Origin: Phaeovulum vinaykumarii
GTDB lineage: Bacteria; Pseudomonadota; Alphaproteobacteria; Rhodobacterales; Rhodobacteraceae
NCBI RefSeq assembly: GCF_900156695.1
Contig: NZ_FTOM01000009.1
Coordinates: forward strand, 1-64,000
Direction: 5' to 3'
Length of the DNA: 64,000 bases
Shown: piece after piece, positions 52,870 through 62,152 of the stretch
Layout: each line of letters starts with the position of its first letter
Position numbering within the stretch: the stretch's first letter is position 1
The notes under the pieces: generated by a model
Told to the model about the DNA's origin: nothing
What the model saw: the letters and a program-made list of their open reading frames with translations, nothing else
The model's database searches: none
Translations under genes and position numbers: made by a program

Positions 52870-53288
52870 TACCAGTTGCCTTGAGCTTCACAGAGGTCCT
52901 GTACTGCGTAGCGCAGATCATTGCGCTGCTGCCTGATGTTCCGCTGCGCTGCTGTGTGTTCTGCAGCTGAGGCCATGAGGTACCTTTCGTTGAATGCTTC
53001 CGAGGCACCTTCCCAGGATGGAAAGCGGATATCGCAGTTGCAGCTACCTGTTTCGACGATCTGTTCCCATGCTCGCAGTTCGTAAAGGTCCATCAGCGTC
53101 AGCGCCTTGTAGGCTTCCCGCGGATTGATTTCGTCCATCCAGGTCGGTCGCGCCGGACGATCGTTGCAGATCCGGTATTGTTGAGGCGACATATCCACTG
53201 TGAGATCGTTTGAAACCTGAGGCGAAGTCTGCGCCACAAGTGGGCCCGCAAGGGCGGCAAGCGTGACTGCGAGGATTGGTTTTCGCAT
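52869..53288 (-). CDS. Exported protein of unknown function in the virB operon
   Basis: The 139-residue protein has a signal peptide (MRKPILAVTLAALAGPLVAQ) and a mature part with five cysteines, one at YRICNDRPARP, two in SCNCDIRF, one in LCEAQGNW, suggesting disulfides. It lies between virB11 and virB6, where some alphaproteobacterial transfer operons have an unnamed exported protein. It could be a periplasmic assembly factor. The ATG at 53288 is chosen to give the signal peptide; a longer start at 53318 is possible. It overlaps virB6 by one base. Confidence 0.65.
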   Translation of the reverse strand: MRKPILAVTLAALAGPLVAQTSPQVSNDLTVDMSPQQYRICNDRPARPTWMDEINPREAYKALTLMDLYELRAWEQIVETGSCNCDIRFPSWEGASEAFNERYLMASAAEHTAAQRNIRQQRNDLRYAVQDLCEAQGNW

Positions 53289-53304
53289 CTGGGGGGGTCC
53301 TTTT

Positions 53305-54339
53305 TTACTCAGCGGCAACGGAGGGGCTCTTGTTGCCTCTGCCGTCGACCGTGTCGAGGTTCAAATCTGTGGTTTGACCCGGCAGGAAGAACTCGGTGAT
53401 TCCGCGCGCGCCTTCATGGCGGCCTGCCTGAATGATCACGTCGATCGAGCCCTCAATATAATCGATCATGTCGGCATAGGTCATCGGCACATCCGTTTTC
53501 AGGGCGGCGATGGCGAGGCGGCGAACAGCAAGTTGTGGGGTCTCGGCATGCAGCGTAGTCAGCGATCCACCGTGGCCGGTGTTGATTGCCTCGAGAAACG
53601 TCATCGCCTCGCGCCCGCGGACTTCGCCCAGGACGATCCGGTCGGGTCGCATGCGAAGCGTTGAGGCCAAAAGCACATCGGCACTTCGGACATCCGTGTC
53701 CCGGTCCGCGATCAACGTCACGACATTGGGCTGCTCGGGGCGCAGCTCGGCCGCCTCCTCGATGGTGATGATCCGCTCTTCGGGCGGGATCAGCGAAAGG
53801 ATCTTGCGCGCCGCAACCGTCTTGCCGGTCGACGTGCCACCCGAGACGATCATGTTGAGCTTGTTCTCGACGCAGAAGCGCAGCGCGGCGCCGATGTCGC
53901 CGGATGTCACCACATCGCGCAGCGCGGCGTTACGTTCGCGGCGCAGACCCTCAAGGCTGCGTTCCTTGCCGAAAAGGAATCCGAGTTTGACCTTCTCAAG
54001 CGGCAGGGAGGAGAAAAACCTAAGAGAAATCGAGAAACCGCCCTCGACTGCCGGCGGCTGGATCACCTGCGCGCGGATTGGGCGATCTCGATATAGGATC
54101 GAGACCGAGACGATAGGCTTCTTCGTGCTGAGCGTCGTCGAGGCGGCGGAGGCGATCTGGTTGCCGAGGTCCTTGATCTCGGTTTGGGTCAGCGGCGTGC
54201 CGAGGCCTCGCATGAAGTGATCGCCCTGGAATTCGCCCCAGACTTGTCCGTCGGGATTGATGCAGATCTCGATCGTGTCGTCGCGCAGGACCTCGGGGCC
54301 GAAACGGTCGAGCGACGCTTCCAGATAACTTGCAGCCAT
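53305..54339 (-). CDS. virB11: VirB11 ATPase
   Basis: The 344-residue hexameric ATPase has Walker A GGTSTGKT at residues 167-174, an acidic ITIEEAAELR box, LRMRPDRIVLGEVRGREA, and TGHGGSLTTLHAETP, the secretion-ATPase signature set. It energises pilus assembly and substrate transfer with VirB4 and VirD4. The ATG at 54339 lies one base after the virB10 stop; an upstream ATG at 54399 overlaps virB10 by 59 bases and has no support. Confidence 0.92.
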   Translation of the reverse strand: MAASYLEASLDRFGPEVLRDDTIEICINPDGQVWGEFQGDHFMRGLGTPLTQTEIKDLGNQIASAASTTLSTKKPIVSVSILYRDRPIRAQVIQPPAVEGGFSISLRFFSSLPLEKVKLGFLFGKERSLEGLRRERNAALRDVVTSGDIGAALRFCVENKLNMIVSGGTSTGKTVAARKILSLIPPEERIITIEEAAELRPEQPNVVTLIADRDTDVRSADVLLASTLRMRPDRIVLGEVRGREAMTFLEAINTGHGGSLTTLHAETPQLAVRRLAIAALKTDVPMTYADMIDYIEGSIDVIIQAGRHEGARGITEFFLPGQTTDLNLDTVDGRGNKSPSVAAE

Positions 54340-54340
54340 G

Positions 54341-55666
54341 TCAGAAAATCTCGAGGTCACGATCAACCATGACCGTGATCCGTGTACCCTGATCGACATG
54401 TATCACTGGCCGGATCGCCAGATAGTCCTGCATCACGCTTTGCGTGCTATCGCGCAGGTCGGTGCCGACATCATTCGCAACATCGGCTGCCGCCTCGCTG
54501 TCGATTTGACCCGCTGCAGCCGCAGGCAGGGCGCCGATCAAGGAGATCAGCGCGGCGGAGCCGAAGCGTTGCGCGAAACGGGTGTCGACAAACCCCGTGG
54601 TGCCAGTACGGCCGAGTTCGTCTCCACCGAAGGCGCTGATCTGCACGGTCTGATTATCGGGCAAGATGATCCGGTCCCATGCCACCATGACGCGCGATTG
54701 GGCGAGTGCGACATCGGAGCGGTAGCGCCCGATCAGCCGCGCGCCGCGCGGGATCAGGATACGCGTTCCATCGAAAGAATGGACGTCTTCCGAGACGATG
54801 GCGCGGATCGCGCCGGGCAGTGTGCTGTCGAGGGCCGTCTCTGTCACAGCCTGAATCATGGTGCCCTGAACAACCGTGTTCGATGGGTTCGCGATCACTT
54901 CGGCACGTGTCACCTGCGCAGGTTGTGCGCCCGAACGAACAAAGGCTTCATCTGCATTCAGGCGTGCGGCTTCCAGCGTGTTCTCCCTATCCGCACCCGC
55001 GCCCATCCCGGAGAAGGCGATCATAGGAGACGCGATACGCTCTGCGCGGGCCTCAGCTTCAGCAGCGCGCCGCCTTTCGAGTTCGGCCAGCCGCAATTCT
55101 TCTTCACTTGGTCCCAATGAGGTCGGCTCTGGTGGTGCAAGCCGTGCAAGTTCCAAGTCCATGCGGAGCTGATCCAATTCGCGATCCCGCTCGGTCAGCT
55201 GCCGCTCGAGGGCACGCTGCGCCTCGGCGGATGCTTCCTGTAAGGTGGCAACTTGCGCCGTCAGGTCCGCAATCGCCTGCTCCGCCCCGCTGTCCGCGGC
55301 CTCGGCCGGTCTTGCGCGCAGGTCCTCGAGTTCCGCTCTCAATGTCGCAAGACTTTCCATCAGCGCGAGTTCCGACTCGCTCGGACCTGTGTCAGCAGGC
55401 GGGGCTTGGCTGGGCTCCGGGGCAGAAATCGGCGCCAGATCTCCGAATCCGGGGCCGCTGGTCTGGAACTCTTCCGGCGCGGCGGTCGCCATTGGTGCTT
55501 CTGCCGACGGCTGTAGCGCAGCCCACGCCAGACCACCTGCTGCCGCGATGCCGACGACCCCAAGGATCGCGGCAAGCGGTGCAGGCCGCTTGTTTGCCTT
55601 CGCTTTGCCTGTCGATCCTTCGAGAGCCGCGAGGCGCGCGGCGAGGTCTTCCGTACCTTCGGTCAT
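54341..55666 (-). CDS. virB10: VirB10
   Basis: The 441-residue protein has an inner-membrane anchor (LAAILGVVGIAAAGGLAWAAL), a Pro/Ala-rich linker, a long coiled coil (about residues 100-200), and the C-terminal beta-barrel domain with TGTRILIPRGARLIGRY-like text (GTRILIPRGARLIGRY) and FVDTRFAQRFGSAALISLIGA. It spans both membranes as the core complex lever. The coiled-coil linker is longer than in standard VirB10. Start at 55666 overlaps virB9 by 4 bases. Confidence 0.92.
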   Translation of the reverse strand: MTEGTEDLAARLAALEGSTGKAKANKRPAPLAAILGVVGIAAAGGLAWAALQPSAEAPMATAAPEEFQTSGPGFGDLAPISAPEPSQAPPADTGPSESELALMESLATLRAELEDLRARPAEAADSGAEQAIADLTAQVATLQEASAEAQRALERQLTERDRELDQLRMDLELARLAPPEPTSLGPSEEELRLAELERRRAAEAEARAERIASPMIAFSGMGAGADRENTLEAARLNADEAFVRSGAQPAQVTRAEVIANPSNTVVQGTMIQAVTETALDSTLPGAIRAIVSEDVHSFDGTRILIPRGARLIGRYRSDVALAQSRVMVAWDRIILPDNQTVQISAFGGDELGRTGTTGFVDTRFAQRFGSAALISLIGALPAAAAGQIDSEAAADVANDVGTDLRDSTQSVMQDYLAIRPVIHVDQGTRITVMVDRDLEIF

Positions 55667-56364
55667 AATGTGGCCTGTCCCGCTTCCTGGACGCAAACCA
55701 CATCTTCGCCAAGGCGAAGGACCCATTGTCGGTTGACGCCAGACACGCGGATGACGCCGTCACTCAAGGCCTGGCTGTTCACCGCGCGTTCCCTGCCGTT
55801 CGAATATCGGAAGATGGCGGGCACCGGCGCGTTCCGTGCGAACCGGAAATACGTGAAGGTACCATCATCCCAGATGGCCGTCGGCGTGAACTCTCCTCGG
55901 GCGCTGACCGCATAGTTCGCATTCGGCGCATCGGCCGCAACCGCCCTGGTGGGTTGCACGCGGTTTTCAGGGTAGCGGAACTGTACGACATAATGCGGCG
56001 TCTCCCGGGCTTCGACGACATGGAAGTAGTAGGAGCGACGGTTGGTGTAGACGGTGATGTTGGTGGCGACGCCAGATGCTGTTGGCTTGATGGCGAAGGC
56101 ACGGCCACCCGGGACACCGTCGAATTGAAACCCGACCGTATCGCCGGCGATGATCGAGCGGATGGTTTCACCCTCACCGAATTCGACTGTGGTGACGCGG
56201 GTCAGAGTCGTGACGACACGGTAAACTTGGCCTTCAGTCCAGGTCGCGACGCGCACGCGATTGTCATGAGAACCTGGACGGGGCGTAGTTTCGGCCAAAG
56301 CAGTCGTTCCCGCGAACGCGAGAATACTGGCGGCCAGCAGCGCAGAGATTGGAGTGCGGGTCAT
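55663..56364 (-). CDS. virB9: VirB9
   Basis: The 233-residue protein has a signal peptide (TPISALLAASILAFAGTTALA) and the VirB9/CagX fold: RVATWTEGQVYRVVTT, ITVYTNRRSYYFHV and WDDGTFTYFRFARNAPVPAIF, a characteristic ending in VNRQWVLRLGEDVVCV. It forms the outer-membrane core ring with VirB7 and VirB10. It overlaps virB8 and virB10 by 4 bases each. Confidence 0.92.
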   Translation of the reverse strand: MTRTPISALLAASILAFAGTTALAETTPRPGSHDNRVRVATWTEGQVYRVVTTLTRVTTVEFGEGETIRSIIAGDTVGFQFDGVPGGRAFAIKPTASGVATNITVYTNRRSYYFHVVEARETPHYVVQFRYPENRVQPTRAVAADAPNANYAVSARGEFTPTAIWDDGTFTYFRFARNAPVPAIFRYSNGRERAVNSQALSDGVIRVSGVNRQWVLRLGEDVVCVQEAGQATL

Positions 56365-57026
56365 TCAGAACGGTCCGATCGGATAGCATATTGGGTGACG
56401 GTGAATCCGAAAGGGTTTTGCCAGACATCGTCGATCGCGCGGGTCCGCTCGGGCCGGAATTCGTACATCAACGTGGCAGTGAACGATCCATCCTGTACCC
56501 CCTGAGGGCTGGTCAGGCGCTTTCTGAGCCGCACCTGGGCGCGGTTCTCGCCAATAAGGGTGATCGATGCGATCTCAACGGCCATCTCGGCCGCAGCCCC
56601 GTAACGCGTCGGCGGATAGCTCTCCTGACCCGATGTCCACATCGCGCGCATGTTGGCCTCGGCCGACCCGGAAGACTGTGCGAGGACACGGTGGACACGA
56701 AGATCGTTGTCGAGCTGGTTGTAGGTCTCGCGGTCGAGAATGTAGCGGTAGATTTGCGCTTCGATCACGGCAGGCCGTTCGGAAAGCGACACGGTTTCAA
56801 CCGTGGCATTGGGGAGCGCCATCCCGGTCGCGGGATCGTAGGGCACAACCACGGGAGGCGGCGTTTCGATCATCAGCGCGACAGCCGCAGCCGTCAAACA
56901 GCCGAATACGCCAAAGCCCGCCCCGGAAAGGCCGATCACTCGCCAAAGCTGTTCACGGCGCAGGGCACCGTAAACAAGTTCCTCTTCCACGAGTTCGCGC
57001 GCAGTCATCACGCCTGCCCCACTCAT
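56361..57026 (-). CDS. virB8: VirB8
   Basis: The 221-residue protein has one N-terminal membrane segment (VIGLSGAGFGVFGCLTAAAVAL) and the periplasmic NTF2-like VirB8 domain with YILDRETYNQLDNDLRVHRVL (in part) and a C-terminal WQNPFGFTVTQY, the NPxGF-type motif. It nucleates assembly at the inner membrane. It overlaps the VirB5 and VirB9 genes by 4 bases. Confidence 0.9.
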   Translation of the reverse strand: MSGAGVMTARELVEEELVYGALRREQLWRVIGLSGAGFGVFGCLTAAAVALMIETPPPVVVPYDPATGMALPNATVETVSLSERPAVIEAQIYRYILDRETYNQLDNDLRVHRVLAQSSGSAEANMRAMWTSGQESYPPTRYGAAAEMAVEIASITLIGENRAQVRLRKRLTSPQGVQDGSFTATLMYEFRPERTRAIDDVWQNPFGFTVTQYAIRSDRSE

Positions 57027-57820
57027 GGCTCAAGATCCGGCAAGGTGAAGTCCATGTAGCGGCGCTCTTCGGCGACGGTGGCGGCATCAACCACGCCTGC
57101 ATTGCCTGCGCCGAGGGTCTGGATCGCTTCCAGCTCCCACATCCGGGTCATGGCGATGGCGAGTTCCGCCGTGACGCGTGTGTTATGATCCATCGAGGCT
57201 TTGAGATCTTCCATGTCCGGGATCATCTCGACCAGACGTTCCACCCGTTCGAGCGACTGTTCCGCCTCTGCGTGGCTGTTCTGCGCCGCCGCCGACATCA
57301 CAGCACCTGTGGTTGCCCGCGTGGCCACGCCTTCGGCGCCCGGATTGCCGCTGGTGGCGATTTCGCGGAGAGAATCCTCGTCGAACCCGGCACTTGCCAG
57401 CGCCTGTTCCATCTGCGTGCGCATGGGCCCGGCATTGGGCCCGATGAGCGCGCTCCAATCGCCCGCCTGGATGCCGCGGATCAGGCCGGGGATGTCTTCG
57501 AAGTTGGCCTCAAGCAAGGTGTCGAGGTCCCCGCCCATGGCAAGCCCGAGGATGCTGCGCGGCCCGGTGAGCGAGGCATACATCTCGTTCAGCTGATCGA
57601 GCTGGCTTTGCAGCATGTCCAGTTGCTCCAACGCATTGTCCAGAAGATCGGTCTGGATCCCGAAATCCTGCAGCATCTGTTGAAGCTGGCGGATTTCCTG
57701 AGCAATGTTCTGAGTGTCCACCGTGGGCACACCCTGTGCCGCGACAGGTCCGGTGACATTGAGGGTGAGCGCGAGAGCAATGCTACCGGCGAAAAGGGAA
57801 CGGGGCAGGCGCAGGTTCAA
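57023..57820 (-). CDS. virB5: VirB5-like pilus-tip protein
   Basis: The 265-residue protein has a signal peptide (SLFAGSIALALTLNVTGPVAAQ) and the long helical VirB5/TrbJ body: QNIAQEIRQLQQMLQDFGIQ, LDMLQSQLDQLNEMY. The end runs RVTAELAIAMTRMWELEAIQ and ERRYMDFTLPDL. It is a minor pilin and adhesin at the pilus tip. Its ends share text with the transglycosylase gene just before it, which is unusual. It overlaps both neighbours by 4 bases. Confidence 0.85.
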   Translation of the reverse strand: MNLRLPRSLFAGSIALALTLNVTGPVAAQGVPTVDTQNIAQEIRQLQQMLQDFGIQTDLLDNALEQLDMLQSQLDQLNEMYASLTGPRSILGLAMGGDLDTLLEANFEDIPGLIRGIQAGDWSALIGPNAGPMRTQMEQALASAGFDEDSLREIATSGNPGAEGVATRATTGAVMSAAAQNSHAEAEQSLERVERLVEMIPDMEDLKASMDHNTRVTAELAIAMTRMWELEAIQTLGAGNAGVVDAATVAEERRYMDFTLPDLEP

Positions 57821-58983
57821 CGCAAATCCTCCTGACTGAAATCCATGAATTGCCGCTCGGCAGCCTGGGCCGCCGCCAAGGCGATCTGCTCGGCACTGAG
57901 TGGCTCGGTTCGGGCGGCCTTGATCCGGGTCCGGATTGCGACCAGCCGGGCCAGTTCGGCCCGGGCATAGGTGTTGAGCACGATGGCCTCGTGGAGATCC
58001 TCGGTCTCACCGATGCGGGTGATGATGTCCTGAACCCGCAGGGCGGCGGCACGGACCGAAACCAGCGAATAATCGCCATAGACCCCGGCGCCATGGGCCG
58101 AGAGGCTGAAACTCGCGTTGGCGAGGAGCACAGGGTCGATGGTGCCGAGCGCATCGATGCCGCCTACGCCCGCGAGGTAGCTGTTGTACTGCTGCGGGAT
58201 CACCACGACATAATGCTGGGTTTCCGCGAAGGGTGGCACACCGCCATAATCCTGCACATTGCCCGGCCCGGCGTTATAGGCGGCGAGCGCATGGATAATG
58301 TTGCCATCGAACATGTTCAGCATTTGTGCGAGGTATCGCGCACCGCCGGTGACCTGCAGATAGGGATCGTCGTAATAGGCCGGGTAGATCCCGAGATCGC
58401 CCGCGGTACCGGGCATGATCTGGGTAAGTCCGAAGGCACCCACGGGTGAGCGTGCCCCGATCTGGAAACGGCTTTCCTGCCAGATCAGCGCCTGCAAGAG
58501 ACAGCGCCATTGCACGAGCGAAAGACCTGCGCGGCCGACCCCGGACAGACTATGGGTGTCGCGTGCTGCGCGGATGATCAGCTCCTCGATCCCCTCCCTG
58601 GCATCGCCGAACATCCGCGCTGCCGCTGGATTGGTGTCCTCGGGTGCATAAAGACTGGCGGCCGCGCTTTCGACGTCGTCTACCGCCCCCTGCCCCGCCT
58701 CGAGCCCCGCCACGGTTCCGGCCACGTCTCCAGCGCCAAGCGACATGGCATCCATCAGCCCTTCGAGGGAGGCGAGTTGCTGGCGCTCGATTTCGGCCAG
58801 TTCCTCCTCGCGGCTTAGCCGGTCCTGCTGCAGTGCCAGGTCCCGATCGGTCTGCTCAAGGATGGCCTGCCGCTCTGCGAAGAGGCGCAGATCGAAGGTC
58901 GGCACGCCTTGGGCGACCGCTGGCCCCGCCGTGGGACCTGCCAGTGCAAAGCCGATCATCGAGAGAGGAAGCCAGGTCCGCAT
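57817..58983 (-). CDS. Lytic transglycosylase in a VirB5-like frame
   Basis: The 388-residue protein has a signal peptide (cleavage near residue 24, AVA-QG), an N-terminal coiled coil (residues 35-80), and an SLT domain with the catalytic Glu170 in LIWQESRF, then GAFGLTQIMPGTAGDLG and ALAAYNAGPGNV. The mature start AQGVPTFD and the end ELARLVAIRTRI...ERQFMDFS-EDL closely parallel the VirB5 gene next door (AQGVPTVD; ELAIAMTRMW...ERRYMDFT-PDL). I read it as a VirB5-like scaffold with an SLT insertion, a second wall-opening enzyme in the operon besides VirB1. The ATG at 58983 gives the signal peptide. Confidence 0.8.
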   Translation of the reverse strand: MRTWLPLSMIGFALAGPTAGPAVAQGVPTFDLRLFAERQAILEQTDRDLALQQDRLSREEELAEIERQQLASLEGLMDAMSLGAGDVAGTVAGLEAGQGAVDDVESAAASLYAPEDTNPAAARMFGDAREGIEELIIRAARDTHSLSGVGRAGLSLVQWRCLLQALIWQESRFQIGARSPVGAFGLTQIMPGTAGDLGIYPAYYDDPYLQVTGGARYLAQMLNMFDGNIIHALAAYNAGPGNVQDYGGVPPFAETQHYVVVIPQQYNSYLAGVGGIDALGTIDPVLLANASFSLSAHGAGVYGDYSLVSVRAAALRVQDIITRIGETEDLHEAIVLNTYARAELARLVAIRTRIKAARTEPLSAEQIALAAAQAAERQFMDFSQEDLR

Positions 58984-58987
58984 TGGC

Positions 58988-59203
58988 TCAGCCGCCCGCC
59001 CCCAAGAGGACGAAATCGCAGGCCGTGTCGCGGCGCGTGACCTCCGCCCCCATGGTCGAGATCGTGGCGGTGGCGGTTCCTGCCTGCGCAGGAGCCTCGC
59101 GAAAATTGAAGCAGTTGGCTTGCGGGGGGTTATGCTGCGCACAGGCTGTCAGGGTCAGGCCGAGCCCGAGCAGCACGACGCTGCGAATGATGGTACGGGT
59201 CAT
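58988..59203 (-). CDS. virB7: VirB7-like lipoprotein
   Basis: The 71-residue protein has a lipobox at LTLTACAQHN (cleavage before Cys21) and a small secreted tail with two further cysteines. Size, position after virB4 and lipobox fit VirB7, which joins VirB9 in the outer ring, although sequence identity within VirB7s is always low. It starts 4 bases inside virB4 and ends 4 bases before the next start. Confidence 0.72.
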   Translation of the reverse strand: MTRTIIRSVVLLGLGLTLTACAQHNPPQANCFNFREAPAQAGTATATISTMGAEVTRRDTACDFVLLGAGG

Positions 59204-61584
59204 GTCACTCTCCAGAAATCAGGACGTTCGCGATAATCGGCGCCGACAAGCGCTTCGCCCTTCTCCATTCCGCCAAGGATGGTCACGAGCGGGCCGAGCG
59301 CGCTGAGATCGGCATCGATCACGACGGAACCACGGTCGTCGCGTACAAGCGCGAGCCGCGAGGCCGAGCCGACGCCCAGAAGCACGTCGAGCTCTTTCTC
59401 GGTCAGGCCGAGCATCGCGTAGTCAGCGGCGGAAGCACGAATGTTGGGCAAGAGCACCTGCGTCGGCACCGCTTCCACGATGGTCTTGCCGGTGCGCGTG
59501 CGCTCGAGCTGGCTGGCATATTGGGTCATCATCACGACGACGGCGTTCTGCTTGCGGGCGGTCACCAGCCAGTTTGAGAGCCGCTCTGCGAAGTAGGCGT
59601 TGTCGAGGGCTTTCCATGCCTCGTCGATGACGATGATGGTGGGCTTGCGGTCCTCGATCACCCGTTCGACCCGACGGAAGAGGTAGGACAGGACCGCCAT
59701 GCGTTCCCGCTCGCTCTCGGAATCGAGGATGCCGGTGAGGTCAAAGCCCGCGACGTCTCCGTCGATGCTGAAACTGTCCTCGGCATTGGCCCCGAAGATC
59801 CAGCCGTAGCGACCCCCGGCCGTCCATTCCTGCATACGCTCGAAGAGATCGCCTTCGTCATCGGTCGAGACCAGCAGCGAGGCGAAATCCGACCAGTTCC
59901 GCAGCCCCGCATGTCCTGCGCTCGCGTTCTGGCGCACGACCTCCTGCAGTCGGTTGGTCTGAACCGGGGTTAGCGGTCGATCGCGGCGCTCGAGGAGGCT
60001 TGCAAGCCAGTCGGCAAGCCAGGCCTGCCCGCGGGCGTCGATCTCGGTCTGGAGCGGATTGAGGCCCGTGGGGCGCCCCGCCCGCACGGTCGAATAGCTG
60101 CCGCCGAGCGCGCGGACGGCCATCTCCATGCCCGCGCGATAGTCGAATACGAAGACCCGCGCACCTGCCCGCCGTGCCATGGTCATCAGGAAAGCCGCCA
60201 GGACGGATTTGCCGGAGCCGGGACGGCCGAGGATCAGCGTGTGCCCACCTGTGGGCTCGCGATCTGGCGCGCCCTGTTCGTGGAAGTTGAAGCGAAAACC
60301 GCTGCGCTCTGGCGTCGGGAAGAGTGTGATCGGCACGCCCCAGGGCACTTCCCGCCCTGTCTTTCCGAGCGGGGTGCGGTGGAAGGTAGCGAGATCGGCG
60401 AAGTTGTGGTTCGTGATTGCGGCCTTGCGGCTGCGCGCCCCTGTGTTCCCGGGATGCTGCGCCATGAAATGCGCCCGTGCCCCGAAGGCTTCCGAGATCA
60501 GGTTGATGCCGGAGGTGGCGGAGATGTTGCGGATTTCGGCCGCGATGTCGTCAAGCGCCGTCTGGGTGCGGGCATAGACGGCCACGGTCATGTGGTGCTC
60601 GCCGAAGATCAGGCGTTTGGATTCCAGATCGTCCTGCGCGAGTTCCAGTTCCTGGGCGAGACTGACGGCTCCGTCATTGGCGGCCTGCATTAGCCGCAGC
60701 TGCCGCTTGATCCGGCCCGCCATGATGTTGGCGTTGATCGGCACAAAAGAGTGCGTGACCACCATGTCGACGGGCAGATTCAACTCGTCGAGCATCAGGC
60801 TATCGGTTTTGGCGGGGTAGTTCTTCACCGCAAAGATCGCCCCGAGCTTGTCGCCGACGGCACCGTCCGAGAGAGCGATGGTCGTGCCGCGGAAGGTGAC
60901 GCGGGTATTTGCGACGTCCTCGGCGATCACACCGAGGCGCGACCGGGGGAAGAGCGGGTGCTCCTCGCCTGTGTTGAGTGAACCGAGGAAGCCCAGAAGC
61001 TCGCCACTGCTGGCGGCCAGCAGGCGGGGCTTCAACTCGTCGAAGGAGGACAGCAGAAACCCCACGACCTCGTCGAGTTTTCGCAAGCGCCGGGTTGTGT
61101 CCGCCGCATGTCGGGCGCGGGACGCGCCCAGACCGAAGGGCAAGCGGCTGCCGGTCTCCGGGCGCTTCAATACAGTCAGGGTCAGCGTCTTGTCGCGCAG
61201 GCCCGCGCGGCCGAGATGCGCGTGCCATCGTTTGTCGACGGCGGCAGAAAACCCCTCGCCCGGAATGGGCGGCAGGGTCACGTCGACCGCTTTCGAGACC
61301 TTGTGCAGGTAGAATGAGAACTCGGTCCCGACCTGCGCGACGATGCCAGCCAGCAACCCTCCGATCCGGTCGAGATGCCCGTCCTCGCTCGTGGTGCTGT
61401 TCACCCCTTCGAGGCGGATGCACTGCATCAGTTCGTTGCCGCGTGTCCGGATCGTTCGGTCGTTCACGAGGCTCACATAAGGCAGCATCATTGAGAGCCG
61501 CTTCTCGCCCTTGACCCATGCGGGAAGCGCGGTCAGCGGATCGATGGCGTTCTCAACCTCATCGGTAATTCCATCACGGGGCAT
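59200..61584 (-). CDS. virB4: VirB4 ATPase
   Basis: The 794-residue ATPase has the CagE/VirB4 N-terminal half (SLVNDRTIRTRGNELMQCIRLEG in part; AGRIKRQLRLMQAANDGAVS) and a RecA-like C-terminal half with Walker A GRPGSGKSVLAAF near residue 455 and Walker B IIVIDEAWKALDN near 650. It is the largest energiser of pilus biogenesis. It overlaps virB3 by 11 bases and virB7 by 4. Confidence 0.93.
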   Translation of the reverse strand: MPRDGITDEVENAIDPLTALPAWVKGEKRLSMMLPYVSLVNDRTIRTRGNELMQCIRLEGVNSTTSEDGHLDRIGGLLAGIVAQVGTEFSFYLHKVSKAVDVTLPPIPGEGFSAAVDKRWHAHLGRAGLRDKTLTLTVLKRPETGSRLPFGLGASRARHAADTTRRLRKLDEVVGFLLSSFDELKPRLLAASSGELLGFLGSLNTGEEHPLFPRSRLGVIAEDVANTRVTFRGTTIALSDGAVGDKLGAIFAVKNYPAKTDSLMLDELNLPVDMVVTHSFVPINANIMAGRIKRQLRLMQAANDGAVSLAQELELAQDDLESKRLIFGEHHMTVAVYARTQTALDDIAAEIRNISATSGINLISEAFGARAHFMAQHPGNTGARSRKAAITNHNFADLATFHRTPLGKTGREVPWGVPITLFPTPERSGFRFNFHEQGAPDREPTGGHTLILGRPGSGKSVLAAFLMTMARRAGARVFVFDYRAGMEMAVRALGGSYSTVRAGRPTGLNPLQTEIDARGQAWLADWLASLLERRDRPLTPVQTNRLQEVVRQNASAGHAGLRNWSDFASLLVSTDDEGDLFERMQEWTAGGRYGWIFGANAEDSFSIDGDVAGFDLTGILDSESERERMAVLSYLFRRVERVIEDRKPTIIVIDEAWKALDNAYFAERLSNWLVTARKQNAVVVMMTQYASQLERTRTGKTIVEAVPTQVLLPNIRASAADYAMLGLTEKELDVLLGVGSASRLALVRDDRGSVVIDADLSALGPLVTILGGMEKGEALVGADYRERPDFWRVT

Positions 61585-61852
61585 AGCTGTCGCCTCCGTG
61601 CAGCTTGCGGTTCGTCGTGGGCGGGGTTTCCTGCAGGGTGATCACCAGGACATCGAGGAAGTTCGGATCCCAGTCCGCGGCTTTCCAAAGCGCCGGCCAG
61701 GCCAGCCCCGCGAACACAGCCACCACCCAGCTCTGCACCCAGAGGAACAGAAGCGTCGAGCCGAAGAGCCAGACCATGGCGTACATGATCGGCAAGCCCA
61801 TCAGCTTGGGTGGCCTGAGAAGGCCGATGAACACGCGGGACTGGTCAGCCAT
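61574..61852 (-). CDS. virB3: VirB3
   Basis: The 92-residue inner-membrane protein has two hydrophobic segments (LPIMYAMVWLFGSTLLFLWV, VVAVFAGLAWPALW) after the RPPKLMGLP start typical of VirB3. It works with VirB4 in pilin handling. It begins 9 bases after virB2 and overlaps virB4 by 11 bases. Confidence 0.88.
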   Translation of the reverse strand: MADQSRVFIGLLRPPKLMGLPIMYAMVWLFGSTLLFLWVQSWVVAVFAGLAWPALWKAADWDPNFLDVLVITLQETPPTTNRKLHGGDSYAP

Positions 61853-61861
61853 GGATGGAGC

Positions 61862-62152
61862 TCAGGTGGTCCAGATGGCGGCGACGATGGTGGGTGCTGC
61901 GGCGATGCCCGCGATTGCAACCACGACCCAGAGCGCCTGACGAAAGTCGAGGATGCCAAAGAGCCAGGAAAGGAACACCCCGATCAGTGCGAGTGTGCCA
62001 ATCACGATTCCCAAGGGACCGGTGATCGCATCGACAATGCCTTGAAGCAGGGTCTGTACCGGCGAGAGGTCGATGCTCTGTGCAAGCGCTGGACCCGCCA
62101 GCACGATAAGGGCCATCGCGCCGAGCGCGACGATCGAAGGTCTCGATGTCAT
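61862..62152 (-). CDS. virB2: VirB2 major pilin
   Basis: The 96-residue protein has a signal peptide (SIVALGAMALIVLAGPALAQ) and two hydrophobic segments (GIVIGTLALIGVFLSWLFGIL; QALWVVVAIAGIAAAPTIVAAIW in part), the form of VirB2 pilins. It forms the conjugative pilus. It overlaps virB1 by 4 bases and precedes virB3. Confidence 0.88.
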   Translation of the reverse strand: MTSRPSIVALGAMALIVLAGPALAQSIDLSPVQTLLQGIVDAITGPLGIVIGTLALIGVFLSWLFGILDFRQALWVVVAIAGIAAAPTIVAAIWTT

